A DNA stretch of 64,000 nt from Pterois miles (taxonomy: Eukaryota > Chordata > Actinopteri > Perciformes > Scorpaenidae): the NCBI GenBank assembly GCA_947000775.1, contig CAMQGK010000638.1, positions 18,534,501 through 18,598,500 of the forward strand. Reading direction: 5' to 3'. A program made the translations under genes and the position numbers. Position 1 is the first letter of the stretch; each line of letters opens with the position of its first letter. Positions 13,805-26,574 of this stretch are shown here, in pieces. The notes under the pieces were generated by a model that saw nothing but the letters and a program-made list of their open reading frames with translations, was not told the DNA's origin and searched no databases.

Positions 13805-14012
13805 CACTGCGAAGAGCCCTCGGTGCCGCTGACCTCGAGCAGGTCATAGTCGTCCTCCAGCTGAAAGTCGGAGAAAACCAGGGCGATGGTGTCTCCTGGC
13901 TCGGCCAACACAGTCCAGGTGCAGTCAGCGTTGTTGTTGTACTCGGCTGGGTAATTGGGGGTGGTGATCACCCCACTCTGGCCCCGCAGTGTCCCGCCAC
14001 ACCCATCATCTG
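13805..14012 (-). CDS. csmd2: CSMD (csmd2-like) exon: N-terminal half of CUB domain 2
   Basis: This 208-bp exon encodes the first half of the second CUB domain. The acceptor is a long CT tract ending CCCTACAG; the donor is CAGTG|GTGAGTAG. It is phase 1 in (CA completes Ala) and phase 2 out (TG of a Trp codon), with 68 codons between. The peptide begins ADDGCGGTLRGQSGV, continues YNNNADCTWTVLAEPGDTI, then LVFSDFQLEDDYDLLEV and ends GTEGSSQ(W). The CGG Cys and the DCTW Cys are the first CUB disulphide pair; the acidic cluster before and after the Tyr (DDYD) is the usual Ca2+-site region of CUB domains. ADD-CGGTLRGQSG and GTEGSS match CSMD2; CSMD1 has GTEAPS there. The phase 2 break inside the CUB matches the break inside CUB1. 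The other half of CUB2 is not recognisable below this point and probably lies outside the window. Confidence 0.96.
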
Positions 14013-17000
14013 CTGTAGGGAGCAGAGGAGAGAGAAAAGTACTGAAAAACGTAGCAAAAGACGGAAATGTAAACAAAGATGACCACAGAGTTGTGGTGCA
14101 GAGATAATTGAAGGTGCGCTGACGAATGGACCGAGCAGGAGAGGTGAGGTTGTAAAAGTCTAATAAACATAAACTGCAGCTTAACTGCAGCTAAAGGTCA
14201 GGTTTGATCCATGAGCACTCATATTAAGATTTTAACTGGCTATTGTAAGCTTATCCAAGATCAGACTCCATTGATTATATGAACACTCCTTTTAAAGATG
14301 AGACATACTCAGACTGTATGAAAGACCCCTAATACAATCTTCTCTGAAATTAACAGACTTACTCTGCAGAGCTAGAAATCCCTCATTTGAAAGAGACCTT
14401 CTGATGTTATTAAAATGCAGAAACATTATGGCAAAACAAATAACACACCCAATTTGACTGTTATCAGATCATTAAATAGGCATTACCAGTTGCTGTAAGC
14501 ACCATAGATGTGGGTCAATAGGGGCCTACTACACTGTAAAGATGAAAGCGAAATTTAAAAGCAACACGTTCTAACATGAAAAACTGAACGAAATGTTACA
14601 TTTTGAACACAAATAAAAAGGGTTCTTTAGGTTTAGGCAGCAAAAGCATTTCATTAAGTTTAGGGGAAAAACATCATGTTTTGGCTTAAAATAACTCCGA
14701 TTCAAAAGTGAAAGTGAAACTTAACGCTTCTGAACACAAAGACAACATGTTGATTTCACATAGGATGGTCTCACCTCATGTCTACTGGGTGAAAACCCAG
14801 TGTTTTGTGTCCCATCTGCCGTCCCAGACCATCATCACCCCATATTGAGTTTAACACTGTCTATACTGCAGTGCCTGACTTCTGCTTCTGCTCCTGTCAT
14901 AATTACTATGGTTCCTCGAGCTCACTGTCATTTTTTTATATCTTCTTTCTGCATCTACCATGTGAATAGATGATACCACCTAATATCAGGTATAACAGGC
15001 CCCTATTGACACTACACAACTGGATAACATTATATATTTTTCCAGAATTTCTAAATGAAAATACATTGGCTTGTATGTGGACCAATACAGGCATTATTCA
15101 TGTGTATAATGTCAAAATGAAAAACGTATTTGGAAAGATACTAATAAAGCTCAGTCATTATCAAGCTGCTTAACATATCAAGATGGCAGATATGCTGATG
15201 ACTGATAATGCTGATGACGCATACGTAATGATTCAGCATGAGAAGTCCTCCAAACTATGTCACACATAGGCTAAACTTAGTGTTAACTTTGTGGGTGAAG
15301 ATTTGCCAGGAACCTTGTGTGCTTTTCAGCATTTTTAGCTGTTAAAAATGCATTATTTGTTTATTTTTCATGGCCGCAAATTATCTTTTTGCCACGAGCC
15401 AGAGTGCAGATGTTCAAATTCAGGAGCACGAAAATGTGCAATGAGTTACAGCATATTGTTCCTTTGTCTGCAATTTTCGCCATAGGCCAGAGAGACACCA
15501 GTCATAGGATTTCAAAATGCCCTAGAGTGATTTTACCATCAGCACAGAGCAGGGTAAAGAGTGTGATGCAACTGAATGCAACGTAGGGGGGAAGTGATTA
15601 AATTCTGATTAATTCAGATTTGTGTAAATCAACGCAACTCTTTCCTCCTTAAGACTGCTTTAAGGAGACTATTAAATAATAAAGCATGCATTTAATTTGT
15701 TGCCAGGATAACTCCCCTGCCCAGCTTCTGATGTATTCATTACAGCTTTAAACAATGCAGTATCATGTGATATCGGAACTGCACTTCCTGTGAGGAATAC
15801 ATTTTATTTATGAATTTATACGTCACTACTGTGCTGTATGTACTGATGAACAGAGGGGACATATCAAAAGAAGTTTTGAATGACACTCGCATATTATTAA
15901 AGTTCCTGAAATTGTCGTCTATGGGTGCGCCTCTGTGCCGGGGTGATGTGGGATTCATTAGTGGGCAGCCAGCTAGCTTTGTGAGTGTGGTGTTTCAAAA
16001 CGGGGGGAGGAGGAGCTCAGAGGCACCGGGGCCCTGTCCATCATCCATCCTACCTGTCACCACGGCAACCCCCCTAAGGGAGGGCAAGCGAGCGTACGGA
16101 CGAGCGGAAACTTGTGAGGTGTGAACTTGAATAGGAGGGAAGCCACGACAGAAGGGCGAGGAGAAGGGGATGAAGAGGATGACAGGTGACAAGCGAGGAT
16201 GGGCGAGACAAAAGTGCAGAGGGAGGGTGGACAATGAGGAAAGAGAGATGGCGAGAGGGGGTGATGGGTGATTGTTGCAGTGGGAGTGACAGGAAGTAGC
16301 AGGTAGACAGAAGAAAAGATGGGGAAGTGCATTGGTATTCCACGCAAGGCGGTTTCTTCACACTTGAAGGGAAGTCTCTGACTGCACACTCTCCCCTTCA
16401 CCTTGACTCTCTTCGTCGCTTTCTTCATTATGTGGTGGATGCAAGGGCTCTACGACAACGGAAAACTAAACTGCTATACCACGGGCCGCTCAAAATCACA
16501 AAAAAATGTTGAACACTTCAATATGTGAGGTGTGCGGAAACTTATTACACTTTTTCCTCAGTCAGTCAATTGTAGACGTCAGGATGCCCATGGCTGAACA
16601 GCACATATTTTCAAGCTGTCACTTAGGATATCATGATTTCCCCTAAAGGGTAAGCAGCTGCTTCAATTCCTCTGATTGTCATGGTAACCAAGATACCAGT
16701 TAAGCTACTGGGAAGCATGGGCAATGCTTGCAAGCTATAAAACATTCACGCCATCAAAAATGCATGTTTATATACAGCCAACATGCACACAGCTCAGGCT
16801 TGGAGTCTATATCTGGGATTTTAAATGTCACAACTAAATGTGACACACCACCACTAATAATCAGAGTGCTGTTGTAATAGGTAGAATAAAGCATGTGCAC
16901 ACAATGACCTTTCGAACTTGTCAGTGGTAAGCCTTTTTCTGGAGGGATGTGCTTAGGGTTTAGGAGAGTGTCAGGAACTGAATAAAAGAGTGATGTTAAA

Positions 17001-18605
17001 TCACTTCGAAGTATACTTGTGACAAGTGTTGTAGTTTTTAAGATTACAGCTGAGAGAGCAAATTGATGAGTATAAGACAGGATATGTAAAACATTATCTG
17101 TGCCATCAACGGCTGACTATCATCTGTGGCCCGACAGCGCTGGCACGTTTCTCCTCTCCTGAGTCCAGAATGGCAACCATGCCAAAACGCTCTCTCCCTT
17201 CGCTCCCGAAGCACGGCGTCAGTTCTGCTTTTACACATATGGGCAGGCTCTATAATTGGAGTGACATTAACAATACACTTATGCATTATGAAGGAGCACT
17301 CAGGTGTACACATTGACTTTTATGTGGCACTGCGAGACCTCAATTAATCACACGGGAAATTGCTTGTTTCTAAAACTTGTTGGCGTGTAAATTCTGCTGA
17401 AAAGGTGGCATAATCACATCCTTTAGTGCTTGAACATTTGTTTTTCTTCTTCAGGAAGCAGCCTGGGTGGTCATGTAGGAGAATGAAAGAGCTCAGATTA
17501 GGTCTGAACAACAAATTGTTAGTGAATTATGGAGAAAAGACAGGAGCAAGGGAAATGAGAGTCCTTCAGACTTTTACATAAACTGTAAGAAATTGCAAAA
17601 AACAGATTATGAAGTGTACACATAATAATTTCATATTTTATATGAGTGCAGGCATGTGCATGTGTCTGTGTGTGGTCGAGTGGGTGGGGACTGTGCTGGC
17701 ACGTGGTGCCCAGCCATGTGTGCTCCTATGTGGGCTTCCTGACTCCCAGCCTGGTTGCAGATGGCACAGTGTCTCAGCGCTCCACTCAGCAGGCACACTG
17801 ACATAAACTGTTGGCCGCAGCAAATAGACGTACACGGACATGCAAACTGTCGCGTAAAGTATATGACACATGTATGCATCTCAATTATGTTAGAATTCAC
17901 TTTTATACAAAGCAGAAATCCAGCAAAAGGATGTACAATGGCATCACATTTGCCATTTAGCATTTTTGAGAACTGTGTCATGTTGGGTCAGACAACACAC
18001 ACTGGCAGGTGTTGGTGCCACAGGGGTACTCGCTAACTGTGAGGGAAGGACAACTGGCACATGCACCTAACAGGGAGCTGACACATGAGGTCCTGTCACG
18101 GTAAATAAGATATCAGTATAACTACAGAAAACCTTGTCAGGTCATTTGGACGAATGTTTAAATACTGTATGCATGTGCATGTGAAAAAGAGAAAGGTTGA
18201 TTATTCTTTATTTTCAAAACAAGGTCAGAGGTGTCATTTAAAATACTATGATTTGTAATTTTTTTCAGAGTTAATGTATAAAATGTAGGACTGTCAAACA
18301 ACATTACGCATTAACACAAATTCGGTTTACCACCACCAATTTCTTTAACACGTTAACGCAACTTGCAATTTTTAAGGTTGATGTGGGCTCAGAGTGAAGA
18401 TACTGGCATCATGTGAAACTAGAAAATCTAAGAAGGCTAAATAACGCTCCAAACTTACACTAAATTTTGCTGAGGAAAAACTGTCATGGCCATTTTCAAA
18501 GGGGTGCTACTACAAAGCTACACCAATTAGATATGATTAAAACATTTACTTTGTGTTCAAAACATCTTTAAGGTTTACAGTTTTCCACTGTTCCCCCCTA
18601 CATAC
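14013..18605 (-). other. csmd2: CSMD intron between Sushi 1 and CUB2 exons
   Basis: A 4,593-bp complete intron with GTATG donor at its upstream (high-coordinate) end and CCCTACAG acceptor at its low end. It contains a relic of the TTAACG-type DNA element at about 18287-18505, a purine-rich (G/A) block at about 16120-16330 on the + strand, and otherwise unremarkable sequence. No additional exon is needed, because the flanking exons are phase compatible and adjacent in CSMD proteins. Confidence 0.88.
18287..18505 (+). mobile_element. Fragment of a TTAACG-type DNA element (family shared with 62300-62810)
   Basis: The stretch begins GGACTGTCAAACAACATTACG and contains AACACGTTAACGCAACTTGC, then AAATTTTGCTGAGGAAAAAC and CCATTTTCAAAGGGG. 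The last two blocks match the reverse complement of 62300-62810 (AAATTTTGGCAAGGAAAACC and TATTTTCAAAGGTGTCCC). It is a short, degenerate copy with no coding content. Confidence 0.6.
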
Positions 18606-18800
18606 CTCTGCAGTAGGGAAGGGGGAAATCCCAAGCAGCTGTACCCGCTGAAGTGGCAAGGCAAGACAGGGTGGTGTGACCCTCCAACACATAGCCCGGG
18701 CTGCAGCTGTAGCGGATCTTATCCCCAATGTTGAACGTGGACCCCTGCTGGTGGCCATTGAGTAGCTGTCCAGGATTACCACAAGTGTAGCTGGGCAGAG
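18606..18800 (-). CDS. csmd2: CSMD (csmd2-like) exon: complete Sushi/CCP domain 1
   Basis: This 195-bp exon encodes one whole Sushi (complement control protein) module. The acceptor is a CT-rich tract ending TCTCCAG; the donor is AGAG|GTATG. It is phase 1 at both ends: CT completes Ala with the previous exon's G, 64 codons follow, and one G remains. The peptide starts ALPSYTCGNPGQLLNG and ends AAWDFPLPYCR. It has the four Sushi cysteines (TCGNP, YSCSPG, LSCLA, PYCR), the G-D-K-I-R-Y-S-C strand and the conserved Trp before the last Cys. QQGSTFN and WDFPLP are CSMD2-like; CSMD1 has a different residue run at both places. Because both borders are phase 1, skipping this exon would keep frame and remove one Sushi module. 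It follows the 36.5 kb intron and precedes a 4.6 kb one. No frameshift or stop is present. Confidence 0.96.
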
Positions 18801-19904
18801 CTGGAGACAGAGAGGGGAGAGAATGGACAGTTAATGAGGTGGTCTGTAGTACTGCTTCATGTTAGCACTGACAAGAGATGGGAAATCAGGGAAAAGTACA
18901 GGAACAGTCTGGTGACAATCAATGACATCAGTTCATGACAACATATCTGACTCAGCCATGACTTCCTTCAAAATAATAACACTAGTAAAATATTTTCCTG
19001 GCTATACACAGTGTAGTAGCAGAAGCGCTGATACCACTCCACAAAGCAGATGCGGTTATGGAAACCTGCATAGTAAAAGTACCATGATATCCACTGAAGT
19101 AAATTTACATTTTGTTTTCTCCCTAAGGTACTATAGTAGTCACTCATGGATGGCGATGTTGACCATCAGGGCTTGTCCAATCATGTACTCACATGCAAAT
19201 GAGTGAGACCAGTACTGACAGAACCTTGTCTAATTGTGTGTTATTATGCAAATTAAGTTCAAAGGAAGTTCAGCCAATCTCTTGCTTCTGAACCTCTTGC
19301 TTCGGTCTTGTAGTACAAGACGCGTGATTGTAGCTTCTGTTCCTCTGATGACATACAGTAGAACAGCTAAGCCTAAAAATACTGGCTAAAAATACCATAT
19401 AGGTGCGTACCAGGGAGCTGGCTTTGCTCTTGCTGCATCTCATGGAATAAATCCTCAGAGTATGAATAAAACTGCCATGACCAAATATGCATTGTACACA
19501 CACACATGCACACTGTCATCCAGCTTACAGCCCCAGTCCCAGTCACACACACTCCCACACAGTGAGGGAGCTGGCTAGAGCATGTGCTGGACTTTGGATG
19601 AAACACAGTCTCTCCACAGGGACTGGCCTGAACTCTGGAGAGGACAGAATGGTTGCTATACAGCAACACAGCTCGTCAACATCACACATGCTTGCACACT
19701 TGCTTTTCTACCCGATCGGATGTCTCCAGCTTCATAGCGTATTACATAATACTATAACATTTCAAAGGCAATTAGTTTATTTTTAGCTGCACAGAAAAAT
19801 GTTTATCTTAGCCAGAAATACAGCCCCATAGTCAGTTTGGAAGATGCTTTTCCATTTGTTTTAAGATACATAAAGTTAAAGCTGTGTTAGGAAATCTCGA
19901 TCTT

Positions 19905-20404
19905 AGTCTGTGTCTCTGTGTTGCATGCTTTTATTTTGGTGCACTTCCTGTTTTATTTTGGCATGTTTAATCTCTCCTCTCGTTGCAGATCACTTCACTC
20001 CCTGCCCTGCTTGTTTCCTTCCTGCACGTTTCAGCACTGCCCTCTAACCTAGTTTTTCCTCACAGCTCACCTGAGTCTGATCGTCGCCCCCGCCCCTGAT
20101 TGTGTCCACCTGTCCATAGTTAGTCACTCCCTTCACTAGTATATAATGTGTGCTCCCCATTCCTCCTGTGCCAGTTCGTCTTGCCTGTTTCCAGTGTTAA
20201 GCGTCCCAGCATTCATCTGATTATTAGACTCCTCGTGTTTGACCTTTTTGCTCGTGTTTTTTGACCCTGCCTCAGCCTTCTGATTTGGACACTTTTGCAA
20301 GTATTGATTCCTGTGTACCGACCCTTTTTGGATTAAAGACACCGAATAATTGCCTATACCTGCTTTAAGTCTGTTCTTGCATTTGAGTCCAAACCTGCCT
20401 GTGC
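19905..20404 (+). mobile_element. Putative solo LTR or LTR-like segment
   Basis: A pyrimidine-rich 500-bp segment with an ordered promoter-like layout on the + strand: TATATAAT at 20140-20147, a C/T-rich downstream region rich in CCTG and TTGACCCTG-type words, and ATTAAA at 20332-20337 followed by a T-rich stretch. This layout and word content resemble fish Ty3/gypsy-type LTRs. Exact TG..CA ends and target duplications were not identified and no internal coding region lies beside it. It could instead be a decayed piece of another retroelement. Confidence 0.4.
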
Positions 20405-20975
20405 TACATGCATAACAAGCTGAAGTGGGAAGAAATGGAGCAGCTATGATTTAAAAAAAGTGATTTTTATAAAACGGTCACAATATCCAGACAGTAGTGC
20501 ATGAGGCAGGTAATCTGAAAAATTATGTGCCTCTTTGTCCTCCGGTGCTCTTAACGGCATCTTAAAGATTTCACAGACTGAAGCTAAACAAGGATAAGTG
20601 CAAGATTAAATGACATAGTAAGCTTGTGTTTGAGGTTGGAGTCACCTTTGTGATGGTCTTTATTCTATCATTTTATTTTCATATGCATCACAAATAAAAA
20701 TACTTTATTAAATAGTGAATTTTAAGTTTAAAAAAAAATAAAATAAAAACCTATTTGGTTTGTTTGTTTATCTTTTCCCCTTTCTAGCCCGGTAAGCTAA
20801 GACTCCCTTACAGCAAGGTCTAACAAGGACGGATCAATCATTTTATCCAACAGTGCATTCCACAGGGCATGAGCTGTGGAATTAAATGGCTGTTGGTGAA
20901 TAAATAGACTGCAAACAGTTTGTGTCCAGTCCACCATCAGACAACAACCATGACCTCTAAGTGCTGGATATCGGA

Positions 20976-21002
20976 TGTGTGTGTGTGTGTGTGTGTGTGT
21001 GT
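20976..21002. repeat. (TG)n microsatellite
   Basis: 27 bp of uninterrupted TG. Confidence 0.98.
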
Positions 21003-22430
21003 CTTTGACTCACAAAGGTTACCTTAGCTGTGAAGTTATGAGACAGTAAGCCTTTAGTGATGCTATCTCACAGCTTGGATATGAATTTGGACTATTTGTG
21101 TTCAGATTTGGCAGTCTATGTTCATGGATGGAGCGTTGAGAGGTTTGCAGATGACAGAGAAATCCAAAACAGCGGCAATGCACTGCTGTCTCACCAGTAC
21201 ACAATGTCAGTCCCCGTATTTGGAAAAGGCTGACTGAGAATACAAATATGATATAAATATCAAATGTCAGAAAAAGTCTGTATCCTTCACTACTTATATT
21301 CTTTTAGTTATTCAAACATTAGAATGCAAATAAAAGTATAAAATTTGTGTTTGTGTGTAGAGGGATTTTGGAGGTAATGGACTTAATTAATTTTTGAATA
21401 AATTAATTCTCACCATAAAAATCTGCAGTCTGCAATTATTAATTTCTTCCTTTAAATACATTCTAATCAAAAATGTGTCATAAATTTCGTAATTGTCTAA
21501 GCCAATCCAGTACTAGCTTGATTTGCATTAATTTCCAACCTAAAAATATACAAGCACAAAGTAGCTTCAATCCAGAAATTCAGTAATAGCATTGTTGGCC
21601 AACAGCAAGACACACCTGTCAAATCCTTGCTGTCATGCACAACATTTCCTTATTTAAAGGCTCTTAAAGGTTAAAATCAGCAGTGACTCACTTAGGGCAG
21701 CAAACTGCAGCTGTATGTTGTACTTCTAGCTACATCCCAATCAGACATTTCACAGCAGGTGTTTGCCATCATCTGTTGAAGGTAGAACACCTGCTCAGAC
21801 ATGACAGATTCTTTCCTATATGACTCAGTGCTGATTTATATGCTAAAGTACGCGTTAGTACATGGGTGCTCTGCCTCTGGCCTACTCCTATACTGTGATG
21901 ATAGACTGACTTGTCACTTTCAGGCTCCACTGTGCCATAGCCTTTATTTTGACCAGTCAAGGCCACCTTATTACAGCTTCCCTTCCATCACTACTAGATT
22001 AGCATATACACAAGGACTCTGTCCGATTAACATATAAGCCGCAGGGACTCAGGCTTCAGTGCTGCAGAACAAACACAGGGGGCCCTGGTGGCACGCGGGG
22101 AACTGCTTCACCCCTGTGGTTGTGGTGGGTGTTCAACATAGCTCTCATGTCACAAAAGTTTGAGTTTGAACAAGATTTTAGAGATTGAACAGGAGGAGGG
22201 TCAGCTCGGACAGAAGGTTAGAGTGAATTACAGGAATAGAAAACTCGCAGCAGACGTTTTGACTTGTGCCAGTGCCGGGGCCCTGATATTGTACATGCTG
22301 GTTTACCGGCATGGATTAGTGGCACGCCTAAATGGAGTGGAGCCATCATTACTGATATTAGTTACACCTCTGCTTTTCCTGCTATGAGAAGTCAAAATGT
22401 CCTCTGTGGGAACAGCCTATTTTTGGCTTG

Positions 22431-22449
22431 AAAAAAAAAAAAAAAAAAA
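22431..22449. repeat. Poly-A run
   Basis: 19 consecutive A residues, not followed by a recognisable retroposed sequence or clear target duplication. Confidence 0.95.
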
Positions 22450-23059
22450 CTAAGACAACAGAGGCGGTGTATGTAAGGCAAGGCTGGGAGAATGATGGGA
22501 AATATGCCTGTGCGTCAAACTCAGAACCTGTCAGCTATCGGTTTGACAACATATAAGCCTCTGGGGTCAAGCTTTTGTTGTATATTTCTGGGGTTCTGGT
22601 GTAGCCAGCAGAACAAAGACTTGCTATTCCGTGTGCTGCTCATTGTTGGCCATCCGATTAGCAACTGTGAGACTGGAGTTGGGATATGACGCGCAGGACG
22701 GGATTGTTTCACAAGAAGCCAGTTTGCAAGCTAATATCAGACCAATGACAAGCTAAATCGTCATCAGACGATCGCCAATGGGTTCACAGATTGCATTTCA
22801 GCATTTCATTTAAACAGCAAAAAGAAGCTCCACTCGATGGCAATAGGGTGTTTTACAACAAAAGCTTGAGCCTCTCAAAGTTTACGAGATACACACGAAT
22901 GCACCATGAAGTCGCTGTCGGCATCCACACACTTTGCTGTACAAAATGGTGGAAACATGCGATCGATTTTGAGAGCGCGCAACCAATGCTGAAAACCAAC
23001 AGCTCGAAATCTTCTGCAGCCTACAACAACGTGTTTGATATTAACGTAACTCACGGGAG

Positions 23060-23300
23060 GGCTGCATAGTTAGCACTGTCGTCTCAGGAGGTTGCATGTT
23101 CTGTTATGTCCATGTTAGCGTGGGTTTTCTCTGTTCGCCGGCTTCCTCCCACAGTACAAAGACATGCAGGTTAGGTTAACTGTTGACTCTAAATTGTCCA
23201 TATGTGTGAATGTGAGTGTGAACGGTTGTCTTTCTCTATGTGTCGGCCTGGTGATAGTCTGGCGACCTGTCCAGGATGCACCCTGAATCGGTGATGTTTC
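23060..23300 (+). mobile_element. tRNA-headed SINE, 3'-truncated copy
   Basis: It starts GGGCTGCATAGTTAGCACTG, continues with GGGTTTTCTCTGTTCGCCGG, CTTCCTCCCACAGTACAAAG, ACATGCAGGTTAGGTTAACT and TCTAAATTGTCC, and stops after GACCTGTCCAGGATG. These blocks match the copies at 35334 and 39273 in order and orientation. The Pol III box B region is damaged and the GATG-rich tail is missing. Confidence 0.85.
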
Positions 23301-24587
23301 TCCAACATCTCAGACTGACAGTGGCCACTCAACCAGTGTCTCGAAAAGTGCAGCTGCAGGCTATCGGTAGGCTACACTAAGTCGACTTTTTTTCTTCTTC
23401 TTCGGATGTGCCCAAGTAGGCTGGGACGGAAAGAAAAAAATATGTAGCGAATCGCCGATCATGCTTTTGACTCTGAACTGAAAGCTCATTTCAACCGATT
23501 TGCGATTTAGAATCAAAATTGTGACACCCTTAGTATCTATATAGCCAAAATCAGGAAACCAAAGCAGAGGCATATAAAAAAAACATAACCAGTGTTTTTT
23601 GCACTGTCCTTTAACTCATTTATCACAATACATTCCATGTATTCCTGTAGGCTAAGTCCTAAACAGAGAGTATGAAAAGGGAAATGGTGAGGAGAAAAGA
23701 CAAATAAACAAACACTCGCACCAAAGAGCTTGAGAGAAATAATGAGAAAACTATTTTAAATATTTGCGAGATAACATCACATTAGTCTCCATTAATATCC
23801 TCCCCTACACATGCTTTCATACATCAGAATTATTTCACAAATTATTCTACTAGCTTTACAGCCTTCATGGGAAAATTCACAGTTTTAGGGAGGGAGAGAG
23901 GTGGGTTTCTTCCAGGGGGTCTGTCATCACGTGGACTATTATATCCCAACCCCCCACACCCAAACCCGCAACAGCAGCCCTTGGGTGTTTGTCATGGCAG
24001 CTCCATAAGTCAGGAGGATGGGAGACTGTGACATGGACTGTCCCTGGAGGCCTGCATGCTTTAAGCACATCCACTGCTGAAACGGCAAAGGATGCTCCTC
24101 GTCCATCAATGCAGCCCTCTCTACGGCACACACTGGCTAACAGTAGAAGCCAGCAAGAACAAACCACGTGTGCACACACATACACGCTGAGAGCAAGGAG
24201 CCATGTCATCCATCACACCGCCCGTCCTCTACATCATCTGCTTACATTCCTTTATTCATTCCCATCTCTCTTCATACCCTCTCATTCCTGGTGACTAGGA
24301 CAAAAGACAGTGGAGAAGGAGAAGGTGTGAAGCATATCTCCTGTGAGATGGCCTTTGACCCTAGTAAGACTGATGCGCTCTCTTCCTGGGTGTCTTCAAA
24401 ACTGGTCCTCAATTTGTCATCCTCTTCTTCTCAGGGAAAGGGAATTAGTAGTAGTATGCCCTTGCATGCACTAAAACTCATTTGTCACAAAATGGTTCTT
24501 TAAAACAGCTTATGCTGCAAAATAAACACATTGTGAATACATTATGTTGTAAGAGGCTTCATAAAAGGAACTCTCTCTGTTTCTAAT

Positions 24588-25285
24588 CATGGACTGTATG
24601 TAAAAAGTGGGCGTAGGTAGTGGACTGCCATTTTGAAGCCTCCAGTTAAGCATTTTGGCCATCTTGGTTTTTGGCCATTGCGATCTTGATTTTTAGCATC
24701 CAGAAGTGACAGGAGAGGGTAGAGCTATGCACAACCAAACTTTCATGAACTGAAAACACACTGTGAAGTGGTTGTGAGGTGAAAACATGGACAACGGCAT
24801 GGTAGTGGCCTGTGGAAACGCATGTTTATAATGTTTACTGAGGTAATCTTGGTTCTTTGCAACCAAAAGTGACACAAGAGAGTGGAGCTAAGTACAATCG
24901 AACACTGAATAAGACATTTTTAGGCGACCAAAATGTTACAATTAACTTTCATGAAGTGAAAACAAACTGTGAAAGGGTTAAGGTTGTAAGACAAAAACAC
25001 GGACAACTCCCAGAGCAGATCATGACGTGGTAGTGACTGGTCAATCACAAGGTAGCCATGCCCTGAAGCATAACCTGCTTTATGGTTAATTTGGCTCTAA
25101 ATGCGACCATCATGCTGTATTGAAGAAGACTTGAAACTAGCAATTAAGACCATAAACTCATGTTTACAATATTTACTGAGGTAATAAATAAAGTGAGAAT
25201 ACAAACAGACAAAATGATGAATGAAATGAAATAAGAAGTTTAAGACACCTCAGCATTGGCTTCACTTTTCCAAACCAGAGGTCGC
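24588..25285 (+). mobile_element. Interspersed non-autonomous element, copy 2, with internal duplication
   Basis: It is homologous to 6416-6966 and ends with the same GGCTTCACTTTTCcaaac block. The head (agaagtgac, agagggtagagct, TTTCATGAACTGAAAAC, ATGTTTATAATGTTTACTGA) occurs first at about 24666-24846 in a shortened form and again at 24847-25185 in full. The copy therefore carries a tandem partial duplication of itself, or is one copy inserted next to another. No coding capacity is visible. Confidence 0.72.
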
Positions 25286-26574
25286 CAATTTGTTTTTAAC
25301 AGATAGATAAATATAGTTGCTGCAAATGGTGGACAAAGAGACAGTAGAATGATGGAAAAACTGTATTTCTGCTGTGTTCAAGAGCAGATTTATTATTTAG
25401 TTGAAGGGGGAACCAAGTCCCTGAAGTAAATCAGAAGTAATATGGTGAGGTTAGGAAAAGGGCAAAAAATGGGAGAATTAAAGACAACGATAGAAGGTGT
25501 GTGAGAAACAGAGAAAAACATGTGGAGATGGCAGATGTGGAGACAACCTGGAGACCTGTCTCAATACAGCTGAGCCAACATCACTCTGCCATGGATCAAA
25601 AAGCTGCAGAAGACACATGTTTGACAGTGTAACAGGTAAAGTACTGCCTTCTTTGAAATGTACTGTGGAGGTGGTGTCTGTAATGCATGTAGCAGGCAGG
25701 GAATTTGCTCTTTTTTTCTCATTTCTTTTGTCTAACATCCATTTCCCAACATTACTAGGCATTTTTTTCTCTTTCTAGCTGTATTTTTCTTTAATATTCC
25801 GTCTTTCTTTGAACAACAAAACAGTCAAGGGGGTAGTGGTTAAAACTGAATCTTTGTTTTGTTTTTTTTGATTGAGACAAAGAGCTAGATACTAGAGACA
25901 GATGATAAGAAAAAAACAGTTGCAAGATGTTGGGAGAAACAGCACTGTCATCAATAGGAGGGAGCTACATCCTGCAGCACGTGGCTCTAAATTAGTTTCC
26001 AGCATAAGAAAGCAGGACAAACAAAAGACGAGCTACAGATACAGTGACTCATATTTTGGTGCGACTTGCTGGCGTTTAACTTGTTTAAGAAATCCAACCC
26101 AGTTCACTACAGATTGAGCGTTTGCCTTCGACTCCCTGTGGGTATTTATGTACCCACCTTCGTATTGATCTCGGTACATCCCACATCACTCTTTTCCATC
26201 TTTCTTTCGGACTTCCTCTGTCTTCCCATTCCTTTTCCCCTTGCCTCTTCTAGCTATGCATTTGGAAGTGACATTGCAAGATCGATCCCGACACACAGGT
26301 GCATTAGCTCAATAAGCAGTTTCTGCTTTGTCAAGCAGCAATTCAATCAATGCCTTCTGTTCCCTACACATGGGCTGAACAAAAGCTGGCAACTCCCATC
26401 ACTTCTGGTTAGAGAAGCTGAGGAATGCAGAAATCTACTCTCCTCCAGATCCAAGAAACAGTCCTAAACTTGAGTGTGTGCACGTGTGTGTAGGTGTATT
26501 ATGTGAATTTTAAAAAAGGAGTCTCTGCAAACAAAGGACTTCCCTCGATAGATGTGGGCTAACAATTTGTCAGT

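Noticed and set aside
13750..14082. 110-codon + strand open frame
   Set aside because: It is the antisense shadow of the CUB2 exon, whose minus-strand reading has matching domain residues and splice sites.
16057..16428. Three overlapping minus-strand frames of 79-123 codons
   Set aside because: The + strand here is purine-rich, which removes stops on the other strand and gives Ser/Pro/Leu-rich chance frames.
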